Part shown: positions 5,768 to 7,258 of the stretch, in pieces
Position numbering within the stretch: the stretch's first letter is position 1
How the letters are laid out: the number at the start of each line of letters is the position of its first letter
DNA from: Nitrospirota bacterium
Lineage (GTDB): Bacteria; Nitrospirota; Nitrospiria; SBBL01; Manganitrophaceae
DNA length: 7,258 nucleotides
Reading direction: 5' to 3'
Assembly (NCBI GenBank): GCA_023248505.1
Contig: JAHFEM010000085.1
Location: 1 to 7,258 of the forward strand
The notes under the pieces: generated by a model
Databases searched by the model: none
What the model was told of the DNA's origin: nothing
The model's input: only the letters and a program-made list of their open reading frames with translations
Translations under genes and position numbers: made by a program

Positions 5768-7258
5768 ATGGGAATCATGCTGATCCTGGTCGTCTCCATC
5801 CTCCTTCAATTCGTCGCGGCAATTCTTGCTTTGAGATTGATTCGAATCACCGGAAGGCGGATCGGCTGGGCGATGATCGCCGCCGCCGTCACCCTGATGG
5901 CCCTCCGCCGATGCATTACCCTGTTCAACTTCCTCTCCGGAGGTACGGCGCCCGACCTGCAGAGCGAATGGGTCGCCCTGGCCACCTCCGTTCTGACGGC
6001 CGCCGGCGTCGGCACAATCGGCTCCCTTTTCGTCTCGATGAAACAATCCAAGGATGCGCTTCGAGAAAGCGAGCGGACCTACGCCACCCTCTTCAGCAAC
6101 CTCCCCGGCATGGTCTACCGATGCCGAAACGACAAGGATTGGTCGGCGGAATTCGTCAGCGAAGGGATCTATGCTCTAACCGGCTATCTCCCCTCCGACT
6201 TTACGGAAGGGAAGATCGCCTTCGGGCCGCTCATCCACCCCGACGATCGGGAGGCGGTCTGGAACAATATTCAGGAGGCCTTGAAGGAGAGACGGCCCTA
6301 TCGGTTGACCTATCGTATCCGCCCCGCTTCCGGTGAAGAGAAATGGCTCTCAGAACAGGGGCAAGGGATCTTTTCCCCCTCGGAAGAACTCCTCTATCTG
6401 GAAGGTTTCGTGACGGATGTCACCGAACAGAAACGGGCGGAAGAAGCGCTCAGGGGGAGCGAAGCGCGTTTCAACGCCTTCATGGAAAACAGCCCGATCA
6501 CCGCCTTTATTAAAAACGAGGAAGGCCGGCTGCTCTATATCAATTCAACCTTCGAGCGGACGTTCGAACTACAAAACGTCGATTGGCGCGGGAAAACGGA
6601 TTCCGAGCTGTGGCCTCCTGAAACGGCGAAAATGCTGCGCGCCAACGATGTGGCGATCTTGTTTTCGGGTGAAACGCGCCCCGTCGAAGAGGACATGCCG
6701 CACGCCGACGGCGCGCATCACTGGCTCACCTATAAATTCCGGTTTACCGATTCGGCGGGCCATCTCTACCTCGGCGGCATGGGGATCGACCAAACCGAGC
6801 GCAAACGGATCGAGGCGGCGATGCGAAATGCCAAAGAGTTTTCCGAAAACCTGATTCAGACGGCCAACGTGATCATCCTCAGCCTCGATAACGAGGGGAA
6901 TATCGATATCTTCAACCAAACGGCCGAAAAGATCACCGGGTACACCCTTTCGGAATTGAAAGGGAAGAATTGGTTCGAGACGCTGACGCCCAAAAATCGA
7001 TATCCTCATGTCTGGGAAGAGTTTGCCCGGCTGATGGCCGGCGGGATGCCGAAGACCTTTGAAAATCCGATCCTCACCAAGAGCGGCGAAGAACGCCACA
7101 TTATCTGGCAAAACAATCCGGTGAAGGTCGACGGGAAGGTCGTCGCCACCATTTCGTTCGGAAACGACATCACCGAGCGCAAACAGACGGAGGAGGCGCT
7201 GCACGCCAACCGAGAATTGCTGAACAACATCATCGACAGCACCCCCTCCTATATTTTC
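5768..7258 (+). CDS. Multi-PAS membrane sensor protein, 5' part (probable histidine kinase or cyclic-di-GMP enzyme)
   Basis: The frame is open from ATG 5768 to the last base, giving 497 residues with no stop. Three hydrophobic segments lie at about 3-25, 32-52 and 67-91, followed by a short coiled linker (QSKDALRESERTYATLF). PAS1 (about 103-222) has the PAS_3 look (GYLPSDFTEG, LIHPDDREAVW) and ends FVTDVTEQKRAEEAL. PAS2 (about 231-350) has the PAS_4 look (AFIKNEEGRLLYINSTFER, HWLTYKFRFTDSAGHLY) and ends GIDQTERKRIEAAM. PAS3 (about 357-478) has IFNQTAEKITGY and ends GNDITERKQTEEAL. A fourth domain begins at about 483 (NNIIDSTPSYIF). Such proteins usually end in a histidine kinase or a GGDEF/EAL domain, which lies outside the window, so the output is unknown. 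The signal sensed cannot be read from the sequence: I see no haem- or flavin-specific residues. Confident as a membrane-anchored multi-PAS sensor. Confidence 0.93.
   Translation, partial: MGIMLILVVSILLQFVAAILALRLIRITGRRIGWAMIAAAVTLMALRRCITLFNFLSGGTAPDLQSEWVALATSVLTAAGVGTIGSLFVSMKQSKDALRESERTYATLFSNLPGMVYRCRNDKDWSAEFVSEGIYALTGYLPSDFTEGKIAFGPLIHPDDREAVWNNIQEALKERRPYRLTYRIRPASGEEKWLSEQGQGIFSPSEELLYLEGFVTDVTEQKRAEEALRGSEARFNAFMENSPITAFIKNEEGRLLYINSTFERTFELQNVDWRGKTDSELWPPETAKMLRANDVAILFSGETRPVEEDMPHADGAHHWLTYKFRFTDSAGHLYLGGMGIDQTERKRIEAAMRNAKEFSENLIQTANVIILSLDNEGNIDIFNQTAEKITGYTLSELKGKNWFETLTPKNRYPHVWEEFARLMAGGMPKTFENPILTKSGEERHIIWQNNPVKVDGKVVATISFGNDITERKQTEEALHANRELLNNIIDSTPSYIF

Noticed and set aside
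5692..6336. Plus-strand frame of 214 codons at the start of the sensor gene
   Set aside because: It is shifted against the sensor frame, which alone gives membrane segments and PAS domains over the same bases.
6569..7204. Minus-strand frame of 211 codons opposite the PAS domains
   Set aside because: The plus strand encodes two clear PAS domains here; the antisense product shows no family features.

Overview
The window is a gene-dense stretch of a GC-rich bacterial chromosome. Codons ending in G or C dominate, which is why long spurious open frames lie antisense to almost every real gene. A lipoprotein with an outer-membrane-type sorting signal points to a Gram-negative host. The mix of a multi-PAS sensor, an SPFH/zinc-ribbon protein and a small OB-like lipoprotein would fit Nitrospirota or a deltaproteobacterial-type lineage, but no gene here fixes the taxonomy, so this is only a guess. 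I see no rRNA, tRNA, CRISPR array, insertion sequence or phage gene.

Left part (1-4281, minus strand): four genes read leftward and appear to form one operon behind a perfect TTGACA -35 box near 4276-4281. In order of transcription they are a small helical protein (stop at 3653), an SPFH/Band 7 protein with a glycine-rich segment and three C-terminal zinc ribbons (2494-3642), a soluble protein of unknown function with two separate CxxC...CxxC zinc ribbons (959-2458), and an integral-membrane protein of the YdjM/DUF457 'metal-dependent hydrolase' family (112-900). The first two are translationally coupled: the stop codon of the first lies inside the Shine-Dalgarno sequence of the second. The layout recalls, without proving homology, membrane-stress modules in which an SPFH protein and zinc-ribbon partners form a membrane platform (for example ydjGHI next to pspA in Bacillus subtilis). 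The last gene has an in-frame TGA, after which the same frame stays open for all 37 remaining codons and encodes what looks like the family's C-terminal end.

Middle (4282-4812): after paired hairpins there is a small lipoprotein gene (4343-4690, minus). Its promoter stands back to back with the promoter of the next gene, inside a 122-base divergent intergenic region.

Right part (4813-7258, plus strand): a complete alpha/beta hydrolase with an intact catalytic triad (4813-5634), whose predicted transcription start falls almost on its start codon, followed by the 5' part of a large membrane sensor (5768 to the window end). That sensor has three N-terminal membrane segments, three full PAS domains and the start of a fourth domain. 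Its output domain lies outside the window.
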